The notes beneath the pieces are model-generated. The model was not told the origin of the DNA and did not search any database. It worked only from the letters and a program-made list of their open reading frames with translations. DNA of 64,000 nucleotides. Origin: Thereva unica. Lineage: Eukaryota; Arthropoda; Insecta; Diptera; Therevidae. A program made the position numbers and the translations under genes. Numbering within the stretch: position 1 is the stretch's first letter; each line of letters begins with the position of its first letter. The stretch lies in contig OX465285.1 in NCBI GenBank assembly GCA_949987705.1, positions 87,739,975 to 87,803,974 on the forward strand. Direction: 5' to 3'. Of the stretch, positions 12,336 through 22,629 are shown in pieces.

Positions 12336-12535
12336 CTCTAGGACGATCCGGCCCACTTACAACAATGAACCTCCTAGGCAGATCTCCAAGAGATATTGCC
12401 AGAATTGTGGCAACCATCACGGGGGCCACGCTGCCAAGCTGGGTACCTCGCACAACGTCTGTAAAGAAATTTCCAGACTAAAGGTAGTAGCACTGACAAG
12501 CGTCCTAAACGCCGTTGTAGGCAGCCCGGCACCTT
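12336..12535 (+). mobile_element. Possible non-LTR retrotransposon C-terminal scrap
   Basis: One plus-strand frame reads LLGRSPRDIARIVATITG, followed by frame-broken sequence. The wording resembles the end of RNase H regions in jockey/R1-group elements, where a run ending ITGH precedes a zinc knuckle. The fragment is short and the call is weak. Confidence 0.3.
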
Positions 12536-13069
12536 TTTTTAAAACGAGGGAGTGATGAGAAACTTATATCGGTCTAGCAACAGGGAATGTGAGCGACTGC
12601 TTGTGTAAGGCTTCAATGCCTACGACAGGAGACATCGCTGGGGGTGCACACCCAGACGGTAGTGTCACATTCCTTTTTTCGCATGACGTTCAAGACTAGA
12701 CCGGTACGATCAGTTAAGGCATTACTTCTTAAAAAGGGGATCCCTCAAAGGTGCTCATCAGAGCCGGAACAGTCTAGCCATCTAGCTACCTCTCTCCTTG
12801 CATTTCTTTGCCTTTCTCTGTTTCTTTGAACTTTGTAATGCTTGAGCTGCTAGTTCTGTGCTCCGCAAGCCTCAGACATTTATAAAAGACATGATCCACG
12901 TCCTCTTTATCGTTCTCACTCGCGAATGTTCCCTTATAACCCACTTCTCCACATTTGGTATGAGCCTATAGATCGATTGCCCCTAGAAGACTGGTCCCGC
13001 CTCCTCTGCCATATAGCGATGGACTGATCACGGCAGAAGCCGCAGCACTTCTTTGGGCTCTCCTCTTGC

Positions 13070-13327
13070 ATATCGTCGTTGTCAAATGAATATCTGCTAT
13101 GTGCACATTTTGGCAATTTCGACATTTTCAGCATTATGATTAGTTTACTAACTAAACTATTGTATAAAAAAACTTCTATGTCAATCTAAGCATTTTACGG
13201 TGAACAGCGGTCGGTAAAAAAATATGCTATGTGCATCAGCCAGATATAAAATTTTACGTTTTTCTTTCAATATCTCAAAATTATACTTTTTGCACATAGC
13301 TGATTTTCATTTGACAACGACGATATT
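13070..13327. mobile_element. Small foldback/MITE, about 258 bp
   Basis: The left end starts ATATCGTCGTTGTCAAATGA. The right end is its reverse complement with few mismatches over about 38 bp, including a shared GCTATGTGCA block. The interior is AT-rich and non-coding and repeats the word CTATGTGCA. The target duplication is not clear. Confidence 0.75.
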
Positions 13328-13849
13328 CTGGGTCGTACAACCTCTTGTCTCCCATTGCAAGAATATCAAATTACACGGCTTATAACTTTCCCATACTCAC
13401 TTTCCAATCACTTCCAATAAACCGGTTTTTTAAGCAAGGGGTCGCAGGGAAGTGTATGTGTTGGCCTCACTTCTGAACCCTATTTTGCTCCGTTAAACTG
13501 TGCAAGTCAGACAGTTTATCGTTCAATTCTCTCAGTGCCGTCCATTTGCCACTTTTTCAAAATATACTCAAGTCAACAAAACTGACGAGATTGACCAAAA
13601 AAACTGTACAAACAAACTGACGAACCCACACACTTTCAGTTCAGTTTCTTATACAATTTTTTTACACAGCTCAACTGCGCGGTTAAAACTCAACATATGT
13701 TCGCCACTAACGCAAGCATAACTTTGTTCTCTAGGGTTCACGAAAATTTCCCATTCATATTTACATTCATTATCGTTAAGGCCCCCATACACGGTCAAAT
13801 TTGAGGTACATCGAAGTGCGGATGTACAACCAAAACTATCGATTGTGAG

Positions 13850-14035
13850 CTGGTCGGCCGATCAAAAATCACTTCGCGCATTGGACTCTTCAACCACCGA
13901 CCATCCAACTGATTATGGAAGGCCTGGCTTAACTTCTCCCCACAATTTTTTAAAATTTCCGTGGGTATGCCATCTGGACTTGGAGCCTTATGATTTTTCA
14001 GTTCATTCATTCCACTTAAAACGGGATATATGTAC
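13850..14035 (-). mobile_element. RTE reverse transcriptase N-terminal fragment
   Basis: The minus strand reads MNELKNHKAPSPDGIPTEIL followed by KNCGEKLSQAFHN, the classic finger motif of RTE-clade reverse transcriptases. Nothing recognisable follows. The fragment abuts a hAT-like MITE on its upstream side. Confidence 0.7.
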
Positions 14036-14076
14036 GTCCTTGTGCCGTACTTGTGCCGTGTGAAATATCTTACAAT

Positions 14077-14516
14077 CAGGGCCGGATTTAAGCAGAAACA
14101 ACATGGGCGCTCGTCGTCATTTGTCGACCGGACTGTAATTTCACAAAGTTTTGTAAGAATCGATGGAAAAGCGTATTTGAGCCATTTAGCCCCTCCTGTA
14201 TTCCTATTCCCTAAAAATTTTATCCGGACTAATTGCCGATGCAGTTTACATATCATAACTATGTGTTGTACTTTTCCCCGCCCATAGAGCCATGCTTAGT
14301 AGTATAGCTATGTTGGTCTCGGGCCCCCTATTGCACAAGCGAGCTTTTCGGTTGTGCACTGGGAACACTTCCAAAGACACAAACCGCAAAAGCTTTAGCG
14401 CACACACAAACGAAAAGCTTGTTTTCGGATGGATGGATTGATTTTTTTGAGTAAAAGGGAGAGGGCCCACACCACAGGTTCTGCCTAGGTGCCTCCAGAC
14501 CTTTAATCCAGCTCTG
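14077..14516. mobile_element. hAT-like MITE, 440 bp
   Basis: The left end is CAGGGCCGGATTTAAG. The right end, reverse-complemented, is CAGAGCTGGATTAAAG. Flanking octamers CTTACAAT (14069-14076) and CTCACAAT (14517-14524) match at seven of eight positions, the 8-bp duplication expected of hAT transposition. The interior lacks any transposase motif, so it is non-autonomous. Confidence 0.75.
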
Positions 14517-14524
14517 CTCACAAT

Positions 14525-15024
14525 GTCCTGTATACCACCCTGTACAACAAATTAATGCTATATTATCACAAAATTATGACGTGACCACGTTAAATACAGT
14601 ATATAACAAAAAAAAATTATGTTATTATCCCAAACAATAAATATGGCAAGAACAAACCAACCATTATCCTTGTCCTTTATCAAGCAACAAAGAAGTCATT
14701 TTATGCTCGTTATCCTTAAGAGATAAAAGATATACAAGAATGGGATTCTATAATGTCCTTTCCAAAAACGATATGAGATTTATTTAGTCTTTATGTCCCA
14801 AATCACCTTCAGTATCCCCCTAATTTCTTCGTGTGGTCTTTGTGCCGCAGCGCGACAGAGCTCGGCTAAACGCCCCATCACGTCCATGGAAATTTTTTTA
14901 TCATAATATAAGGATATTAACATTATTCATAAAATCTTTCTTTCGTCATCTTCATCTCTTCTCACTTATATTCAAAAATTTTGCAATTTAATTTACCAAA
15001 ATGCTAATTAGGCATGTACGACAC
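14525..15024. other. Gene-free AT-rich spacer
   Basis: No gene, RNA or repeat structure that I can support. Confidence 0.5.
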
Positions 15025-15348
15025 TTTTTTTTTTTTTTTTTTTTTTTTTTTTATTTGATGAACTTATAAAATTATACATACATATATACAAACATAATAG
15101 CTCAAATACAAATTAAAATCAAAGTGACTATACCTGATTAATACACATGAGTATTCTATTTGAATGATAAAGTTAGCTCTCACATAAGAAGACTTGTGTG
15201 TGAGAACTCTAGCAGTTCTAGCTACTGAAAATTTTCTTTGGTTATACTAAATTTTTTAAAAAAGAAAAAAGAAAAAGCTGTGCTATTTTTATGTACAATT
15301 TACAAATTTCGAATAATATCAACATTTTGAAAAATGTATAAGTAATAG

Positions 15349-18315
15349 TTAATTGGACAAATGTTTTAAAAATTCGTTACTGTTCCTACCAATAAGGCAT
15401 TTAAGTATAAATTTATAATTTGAATCATTCAAAGATTGCCGTGTATCGATAGAGAGTTCGTTGAACATTAACGGACCCAAGTAACTGGAATGTCTTTGAG
15501 TTAACGTTTTTTTCCGTTTTTGAATTAAAAGTGGTCGAGTTAGTTGCCTTCTAGTTTGATATCTTGAGAAATGCCGAGAAAATAAATTAAGGTTTTTATA
15601 AGTGAATTTAAGCAAATTGAAGCAAAAAATTTGCCTGACAGTGAATACATTGAAAGTAGCTAACGCTTCAGTAGTGGAGAAGAATTTCGGTTTCCTTAAG
15701 CACATTTTAACTATTTGAGATTGTAAGTTGGTTAAAGGATTCAGGGCATTTGTATATGTAGGTCCCCAAGCTATAATACCATATTGTATAAGTGATTGAA
15801 TTAATGCAAAATAAACCGCTCTCAAAGTTGATCTATCCAGGATATTACGGAGCAGAAGAAATTTGTACTTGAGTTTCCTTATCCTTTTGCATATACTAAG
15901 AATATGTATATCCCATTTGAGACGGCTATCTATTGTCACCCCTAAGTATTTAGTATATGGAACATTTTGTAAAGGGCAATCCAATAACTTAATACAGTTT
16001 TGGTTTAGAGTATCGCTTGTTTGGCCAAACGTGATAAGATGCGTTTTCTCCAGATTTAAAGCAAGCTTGTGCATACATAGCCACTCGTATAATGTTTCAA
16101 TACCACTATTAGCTAGGTTGATCGTTGTGTTCCAATTATTGCTTTTGAATATAAGAACAGTGTCATCAGCGAAAGCTACAATGTGTCCATTTACAATGTT
16201 ATGTTGGAGATTGCAAATGTCATTGACATAAATGAGAAATAATAGAGGGCCAAGCACAGTTCCCTGAGGTATACCACAGCGTACTAAACATGGCTCACTT
16301 ACTGTATTCCCCACTTTAACGAGCTGAGATCGTCCATAAAGGTAGGATTGGAATAGGGCGAGTGTTTTTTGATTTATACCTAGATTTTCCAGTTTCTTGA
16401 TCAATAGCTGGTGGTTTACGGTATCGAAAGCCTTTTTAAGATCAAGAAAAATAGCCAATACTTTCTCATTTTTATCTACGCCAGCATAGATGAAGGAGGT
16501 AAGGTCAAACAAAGCATGGTCTGTAGATGTGTTCGATCTAAATCCATATTGGTTATTTGCTAGGATATTGTTATCATCCAGAAATTTCAACAATCTACTC
16601 TTTAGACACTTTTCAAAGATCTTAGCAATATTGGACAGCAGACTTATTGGCCTGTAGTTGTTAGGGTCACATTTATTACCGGACTTATGCAAGGGGATAA
16701 TAACAGCACATTTCAACTTGTCTGGGAAAATACCCTTTTCCATAGACAAATTGAAAATATGTTGAAGCGGACGTTTGATATAGTTTAATATACCTTTCAG
16801 AATTTTTGCAGTAAATCCATCACTTCCGGGCGCTTTACCTGCTTTTAAATTTTGTATGTGAAAACATATTTCATCGCAGTTTATTAGTGGAAACTCCAGA
16901 GGATAACGGATCGATCGGTTAGCGATATTAACCATTTCATGAGAATCGGCGGTGGAGCGAACGCTGTTTGCGATTTTCTCGCCAATACTTGCAAAGTGAT
17001 CATTTAATTCACATGCAATGGCATAATCGTCTTTTGTTATGGTCCCGTCCTTTGTTTTTATTTCACAAATCCCCTCATCTGATCTTCCCCTATATAAAAT
17101 TTCATTAATTTTACCCCAAAGTTTCTTAGGGTTATCCTTAACATTGTTGATTTCATTACTATAAAAAGCGTATTTGGTTATCTTAATGAGACTGCATAGT
17201 TTATTTCTGTAGAGTTTATACTTAGAACGGAGTTGTGGATTGAAAGGTTGTTTTCTTAACTTTTTAGCTAATTTGTCTCTAGTTCTAATAGATGTTAGTA
17301 AACCTTTTGTGATCCAAGGCTTTCTTGCTCTCATGTTCGAGCTTGTTTGCAATATACGACAGGTTGTAGACAATGTAACGTATCTATTTAGTATTTTAAA
17401 GAATTCGTCAGTCGAAGCATTTGGATCGTCATTATTAACTACTGACAACCAATTTTCATTTTTAATTACCGAAACTAGTTGTCCCATATTTACACATTTA
17501 ATTTCACGGAAAGGTCTTTCCCCGTCTCCGTCAGAATTCGCACTTGCACTGCGAAAATTAATTTTTGCCACGGTACTGAAATGATCCGTTATGTATGTTT
17601 CAAAAATACCTGTATTGAAAGAGGAGTTGTAGTTTTGTTTATAAAACATATGATCAATACAGGAAGACGAACCCTTAGCCACCCTTGTTGCACCCATTAA
17701 ATGTTCTACAAAACCAAATTTCATAAGTACATTTAAATATTCGTTGCAGTCATTTGATGGCCTTTCATCACTCAAATTTATGTTAATATCACCTAGGATC
17801 AAATGGTTGACTATCCCCTTGTTTATTTCTAGATAGGTTTCTAAAGAGTTTATGAAATTTAACGCATTTGTAAAGCTAGGGGATCTGTATAAGGCTGTGA
17901 CATTAAGTTGTAAATCTTTGCATAAAGTTACACAAAGGTTTAAACCATTGGCTTCAAAAAATTCAAAATCTATAACATCAACAGAAAAAGCATTTTTAAC
18001 ATATACGACCACTCCATCACATTTATTATATTTACTAGGCTTATTATACGAATGATAACCGTCTATTTCGAAACAAAATGAATCATCCATCCAGGTTTCC
18101 GTGAGTACGATAATGTCAAAATCGATTTTTATATTATTTAAGAGAATAAGGCAATCGTCAAAGTTTCTATTTAAACTTCTAATGTTCAAATGATAAATTT
18201 TTACTTCATTGCCATTGCCACTATCTAGCAGGAAGTCTCTACATTCTTTAATGTTTTTAATCAGTATTGTGTTATTATTTTTATACCTATCTAAACTAGT
18301 TAAATAATTATCCAT
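15349..18315 (-). CDS. Retrotransposon ORF2: AP endonuclease plus reverse transcriptase, 988 aa, uninterrupted
   Basis: The encoded protein nicks target DNA and copies element RNA onto the nick (target-primed reverse transcription). The N-terminal endonuclease domain (about residues 35-270) shows HLNIRSL, the catalytic LTETW, TALYRSPS, GDININL and ITDHF. The reverse transcriptase (about 470-780) shows NLKAGKAPGSDGF, NNYRPISLLSNIAKIFEK, LDLKKAFDTVNH, GIPQGTVLGPLLFLIYVND, the catalytic AFADDTVLIF, and TKYLGVTIDSRLKW. The C-terminus is the usual basic, Trp-poor tail. There is no RNase H domain, as is usual for this group. The start lies about 80 bp downstream of the ORF1 stop. All catalytic words are intact and there is no stop or frameshift, unlike every other retroelement here, so this is the youngest-looking insertion in the window. 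Confidence 0.9.
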   Translation of the reverse strand: MDNYLTSLDRYKNNNTILIKNIKECRDFLLDSGNGNEVKIYHLNIRSLNRNFDDCLILLNNIKIDFDIIVLTETWMDDSFCFEIDGYHSYNKPSKYNKCDGVVVYVKNAFSVDVIDFEFFEANGLNLCVTLCKDLQLNVTALYRSPSFTNALNFINSLETYLEINKGIVNHLILGDININLSDERPSNDCNEYLNVLMKFGFVEHLMGATRVAKGSSSCIDHMFYKQNYNSSFNTGIFETYITDHFSTVAKINFRSASANSDGDGERPFREIKCVNMGQLVSVIKNENWLSVVNNDDPNASTDEFFKILNRYVTLSTTCRILQTSSNMRARKPWITKGLLTSIRTRDKLAKKLRKQPFNPQLRSKYKLYRNKLCSLIKITKYAFYSNEINNVKDNPKKLWGKINEILYRGRSDEGICEIKTKDGTITKDDYAIACELNDHFASIGEKIANSVRSTADSHEMVNIANRSIRYPLEFPLINCDEICFHIQNLKAGKAPGSDGFTAKILKGILNYIKRPLQHIFNLSMEKGIFPDKLKCAVIIPLHKSGNKCDPNNYRPISLLSNIAKIFEKCLKSRLLKFLDDNNILANNQYGFRSNTSTDHALFDLTSFIYAGVDKNEKVLAIFLDLKKAFDTVNHQLLIKKLENLGINQKTLALFQSYLYGRSQLVKVGNTVSEPCLVRCGIPQGTVLGPLLFLIYVNDICNLQHNIVNGHIVAFADDTVLIFKSNNWNTTINLANSGIETLYEWLCMHKLALNLEKTHLITFGQTSDTLNQNCIKLLDCPLQNVPYTKYLGVTIDSRLKWDIHILSICKRIRKLKYKFLLLRNILDRSTLRAVYFALIQSLIQYGIIAWGPTYTNALNPLTNLQSQIVKMCLRKPKFFSTTEALATFNVFTVRQIFCFNLLKFTYKNLNLFSRHFSRYQTRRQLTRPLLIQKRKKTLTQRHSSYLGPLMFNELSIDTRQSLNDSNYKFILKCLIGRNSNEFLKHLSN

Positions 18316-18391
18316 TATAAAAAGAAAAAGAAAAATTCAAAAAAAAATAATAATAAAATTTGAAATAAATATATCAATCAGTACCAAGAAG

Positions 18392-18603
18392 CTAACAAAG
18401 GAGTGAATCGATGTCTTTTTCGGTTCTAACAATAAAAACTTTCCCTTTGTCTACTTTCCTAACTAATATGCGACCTTCGTTTACCCAAACATACTTCACT
18501 TTGTCCTTCAATGATGTTTTAGTTTTGGCCAAGAGTTCCGCTGTATACGATGTCAGATGCTCTCTAATATACTTGTGGGTGCACTCCGCAGGACTCTTCT
18601 TCT
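18392..18603 (-). pseudogene. Retrotransposon ORF1, C-terminal piece
   Basis: A minus-strand frame ending at a TAG at 18392-18394 reads HKYIREHLTSYTAELLAKTK, then KYVWVNEGRILVRK and FIVRTEKDIDSLL. This is the typical C-terminus of CR1/L2-group ORF1 proteins (a short basic region with a V-W-V...G.I..RK signature). Similarity is lost at the inferred 5' truncation point. It cannot be expressed as a full protein. Confidence 0.7.
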
Positions 18604-18608
18604 TCTAG

Positions 18609-19703
18609 TGTACACGACCGCGAAATTTTGAAACGTGAACGCACATTGAAGGATGTCATTTTGCGGAATATCCTTGTTATCATTGCGAACATAAAAATAG
18701 GATTCAAGCACCATCGACAAAAGGAGGCGGTTATGCGCAAATGTTTCAGCTGTCTCAAAAGGAACTTGTAGCCGTCGTCGTCTGCCTGCCACTCTTTCTC
18801 GTCCCTTCGTCCTGATGCTGGAAGGAAAGTTATAAGAATAAAACTTTGTCAAGAGTTTCCCGAATACCCGGCATGATCCTCCGGAACGATGACTGGGGTA
18901 ATTACTTGGAGAGTTTTCGTCCTTTTGAAATTTTAATAAAATTTGTCAATTGGTTAAGCAAATTCATACTCCGCCCTGATGACAGTGGGCATATTTTGAC
19001 TGCCAGCAGAAAGGATTCTCGCTGAGTGGCACGAAATTAAGTAAAGTTTTAGTAAAAATTTTAAATTGCTTCCAATTTCGAAAATGATTTTGTGCTTTTC
19101 CCCGAAAAAGGGAGCAAATTCCACTAAAATTGCGTAATATATAATTATTGCTTCCCTTATGAAAATGTTTGTTTAATATAATTATTTCTATTGATGTCTG
19201 TGGGAGGGAACTCTCCTTTGTAAATAGATACATAGATCTAGGATTTTTGGTGAAATAGAATTTCTTATTCTTTCAAGATAAGAACTTTAAGGTAGAGATA
19301 TATAAAATTAAAACTCAGGCCTCTCTCTGCTGGAAGTCGAAGGTTTCTTCTCTGGGGATGATTAACCTCATATAAAATTTTTATTTCCACGAATAAATAT
19401 TTCATGAATTGGGGTCGTTTCTGATGTGTTTTTTATTTCCTTTTTTTTGTTCTTTGTCAAATTTATATCTAAAAATAAAATGCAAAAATATAAACAGAGA
19501 AACCTTGAAATCTTATGGATGAAGATGTTGTTTATCAAGTCTTATCAGGTTTTAGACGTTACTGAATAATATTTTTCCCCAAAAGAAAAAATTCAAATAT
19601 TTTAAAGAGAATGGGGGTGGAAAGTCTAGTTACTAGACAGATAAGCTGTAAGTCATGTGGGAGTTCAAACAATCGTCAATTTAAAAAAAAATTAATTTGC
19701 TAT
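18609..19703. other. Gene-free stretch
   Basis: No supportable gene or RNA. Open frames are short and without motifs. Confidence 0.5.
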
Positions 19704-19711
19704 ATTGTTAC

Positions 19712-20944
19712 CAGGGGCGACGCTTTCATAGGTGTAAATGGTGCACTTGCACCGGGCGCAATTGATTGGGGGCGCAATTTCAGAAAATAAGGTGCTTAAA
19801 AAAATTTATAACTTTCCGATGATTTCGTTTGCATCTATCCATTTTTATTAAACCATATAAGCTCACACAAAGGCAAAAGTAATTCCGATGACTCTGTATT
19901 GTGTGTATTGCTGCGCCTAGAACTCAAGTGACGGCTCTGATCGACGGTCACACTAATATTCAAAAATCTTATCAGGACGGATGAGAATTTTGTATGATTA
20001 GGTTAAGCAATTCCGTCCCGCATAGTTTGGTAACGGCGGGCCTATGCTCTTATTCAAAATTCACCTTGTGTTAGCCACTATAGAATTTGATTAGGAAATT
20101 TGGAGAAATTGGAAAGGGATAGGCGAGAAAAAACAAAAAAAAAAGGAGGAACGAATTCAGTCAGTCTAGTCGATTTTTTTCAAATAGTCAAGTCTGGGTC
20201 CCTTTTTTGCAAATAGTTAGTTCGGTTTTTTTTTTTGAAAATAATAAGGAGATAGGGAAGTTCCAAACCGAACCAACAAACTATTAAGAAAACCGAAAAG
20301 AAAATAAGGGACCACCCCTGGCATGAATTGTGGAAAACAGCCGAAAAGAAGAACTGCGACCAAAAGGGTTCATAAGTAAGCTACCATAGTCAAACTGGAC
20401 AAGCAGTACCAAGATTCTTGAACAAGCATCCTAAAAGCTTGCTGGGGAAAAGTTATCGATGGCAGAAAACCGAAGAGTTTTTGAAGAAAAGGGTTAAGAT
20501 CTGGACCAGTCGAGATAGGTTGTAGGAGCCAGATCGAGCTCTCCAACAGCTTTCCCCAGCTTGGGAGTGGAAAGAATACCAGGACAACACGGGGACATCT
20601 CTGGCGAGTCAGATAAGTAGCGTTCGTTGTTGCATTGTTTTTGTAGTAGAGTAGGAGTGCAACCGGCCTAAGCGATAAAGGCCCAGGGCAGCATAGGGAT
20701 CGGACGTTCTTATTGGGGTCTGGGGTTGGCCGTTCGAGGCCCCATTACACTTTTACTAAAAAAGAAAACTACTCTAAAAAAAGAGGGGGGGGGGGAGAGA
20801 GATTACGATTTTAGAATGAGTTTCGATAAAACACCCCTAAATAACACCAAAATGTATAATATTCACTGCGTTCAAAAACTAAAGAGCTTTTGGGCGCTAT
20901 ATGGTATACTGCACCGGGCGCAAAAAACCCAAGCGCCGGCCCTG
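19712..20944. mobile_element. Non-autonomous hAT-like element, family A copy 1 (1,233 bp)
   Basis: The left end is CAGGGGCGACGCTTTCATAG. The right end reverse-complements to CAGGGCCGGCGCTTG. Perfect 8-bp flanking duplications ATTGTTAC lie at 19704-19711 and 20945-20952. The subterminal word GCACCGGGCGCAA occurs near both ends. The interior has no transposase; ORFs there (about 20726-21127) are repeat-derived. The end sequence and 8-bp duplication place it with hAT elements. Confidence 0.85.
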
Positions 20945-20952
20945 ATTGTTAC

Positions 20953-21575
20953 AGATATAAATGTATTCCAAACGCGAATTCAGCTTTGTCAAGTGGTCCC
21001 CCAACTAAGTACAAACCACATCCAATGTTGCTTCACTACAAGAATATGTCTAATGAGTATGCTAATGGCATCCTTTATGGTCTCCAAGAAATATTGTCTG
21101 TTTTCTTCCTACTATACAATTTTGTAAAGCCCATATTTTATTCCCTTTATTCTAGAAACGTGTGATCATGCCGTACTTTGTTCGGACTATTCCGTTCGTC
21201 TTTTATTGATAAGTGCCTGTAGCGAGCTGCATTTGGAAAAGCAGAATTTTTACTCAGGTATACCGTGCCTGTTTTGGGGCCATGCAAGCATTTTGACTCC
21301 GTGGGTGCTTGTTGCAGGCTAGGAACGGGCGAGTCTTATTTTTTCTTGGTGAACGTACATGCTGAAGGTGGACGCAGAGAATTATTCACGTATGCATAAA
21401 CTTCACTTTTACCCTTCCGTACGCCTGTATTTTGCGAAAGATGTTTTACGTCTGGACATGTACGTCTATGCTAGGTTATTAGAATGTACGATTTGTTTTG
21501 GTTAACTTCTAAAATACTCTGTAAACGTAGCTCGCAACTCAGCCTCTCTACTGCCAGTCTATCATGTCGTTCACG
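20953..21575. other. Gene-free stretch
   Basis: I see no gene or structured element. Confidence 0.5.
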
Positions 21576-21860
21576 TCAATGTCTGGTAGTAAGCTTTGCT
21601 TTGCGGTCTGGTAGGTAAAAGGTAGCGATTAGCTTTGAGTTTAAACCCTTGGATATTTTTGGAGTTCGAAAATGCGAAAGGCTGTTCCATAATCGAGTTG
21701 CTCTACTTGGGTAAGAAGTCTTAGGCCTTCCGCATACGAGTCGACTGATTAGCAATCCTAGTTGCATACCCAACTGTTTTGTGACCTTGCCAGCGTACGG
21801 AAATGGGAATCCACACACAGGGGTAGACAAAAACGAGACCGATTTGAAACTAGTACGCAA
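21576..21860 (-). mobile_element. Non-LTR retrotransposon C-terminal fragment
   Basis: The minus strand reads KTSYPSRATRLWNSLSHFRT followed by PKISKGLNSKLIATFYL. The core RLWNSL with an upstream Arg and a downstream FK-like segment is the usual end of the second ORF in several non-LTR clades. No upstream domains are retained. Confidence 0.6.
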
Positions 21861-22096
21861 CTCGCCCCATCTTTTTGGAAGTGTTGAATTCGAATCTTGC
21901 AGCCCCAGTCTAGAATAAATTAAATGTCAATAAGTTCGCCACATTAGCTCAGGCACGATCTTAAAGAAAATGAAATGAGGCAATCGCAACCTCCGCCTTA
22001 AGTATTCGGAAAGCTTTTTGGAAAGCTTTAAAGCAATACCCTTGAGCTTTAATTTGTTTGTTTTTGCAATTACATATGTTAGGAGCCATGAAGGGT

Positions 22097-22212
22097 GTCA
22101 TTTGCCATACTTAATAGACCGGCTTTGATTCGATTACAGAGGTCAATCAGCATTGGACGTGATTAGTACTCAATTGGGAGACCGCATTGATAAACGAGAC
22201 TCGCGTTTAAAA
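22097..22212 (+). pseudogene. 5S rRNA-like sequence (pseudogene or 5S-derived SINE head)
   Basis: The block at 22140-22190 contains GTGATTAGTACTCAATTGGG and AGACCGC, closely matching the conserved 3' half of insect 5S rRNA (GTTAGTACTT..ATGGG.GACCGC). Weaker agreement extends upstream through GCCATAC and TCGATTACAG to about 22097, giving a length of about 116 nt. Many substitutions break the helices, so it is not a working 5S gene. A short T-run and A-run follow (GTTTAAAAA). Confidence 0.6.
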
Positions 22213-22459
22213 ATATACACCTTACGGCACCGGCGCAATTAATACTTATATATACCCGCCGAAATTCTTAAATTATTCGGCCTCTTTTTTCCACACGTGA
22301 TCGGATACCAATCATTTTTCCTCAAGGGGCATTCCTTATAATGAAGCGCGAATGAGAAAAGAGTTAGCGTGAGGCTTTTATAGCAATCCACATGGGGTCC
22401 CCATGAGGCAATGGGGCACAATACCATAACCAAAGAAGTTAAAGCCTCATAAGTCAAAA

Positions 22460-22615
22460 TCCATCCATCCATCCAATGGCGCTACAGCCCAAATCGAGCC
22501 TTGGCCTCCTCTAGGGCATTTCTCCAAGTCTGACGGTTCCTTGCAGCAGTTCTCCAGTTCCGAATGTTCAGCATTGTCTCTGCGTCCGCCGTCACAGAGT
22601 CCATCCATCTCCATC
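22460..22615 (-). mobile_element. 5'-truncated RTE 3' end with 12-bp target duplication
   Basis: The minus strand reads RWMDSVTADAETMLNIRNWR followed by TAARNRQTWRNALEEAKARFG, the extreme C-terminus of RTE reverse transcriptases, and ends in a GGAT-repeat tail. The insert of about 156 bp is bracketed by perfect duplications CATAAGTCAAAA at 22448-22459 and 22616-22627. This is a textbook truncated target-primed insertion and probably recent. Confidence 0.85.
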
Positions 22616-22629
22616 CATAAGTCAAAAGG

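Larger units (their letters stand above)
15025..18608 (-). mobile_element. CR1/L2-group non-LTR retrotransposon, 5'-truncated, with intact ORF2
   Basis: The element runs right to left. It ends at 15025 in a 28-residue A tail (T run at 15025-15052 on the plus strand), after a 3' UTR of about 300 bp. It carries the C-terminus of ORF1 and a complete ORF2. The 5' limit near 18608 is where ORF1 similarity stops. Flanks TGTACGAC (about 15015) and TGTACACGAC (18609) may be a damaged target duplication. The words HLNIRSLNRNFDD in the endonuclease and GIPQGTVLGPLLFLIYVND in the RT fit the L2/Crack/Daphne side of the CR1 group; the exact family is not certain. Confidence 0.85.

Noticed and set aside
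17240..17700. Plus-strand ORFs opposite the retrotransposon ORF2
   Set aside because: They are antisense shadows of the intact 988-residue ORF on the other strand.
20726..21165. ORFs overlapping the right end of the family-A element
   Set aside because: They cross the element boundary and target duplication, so they cannot be a conserved gene.
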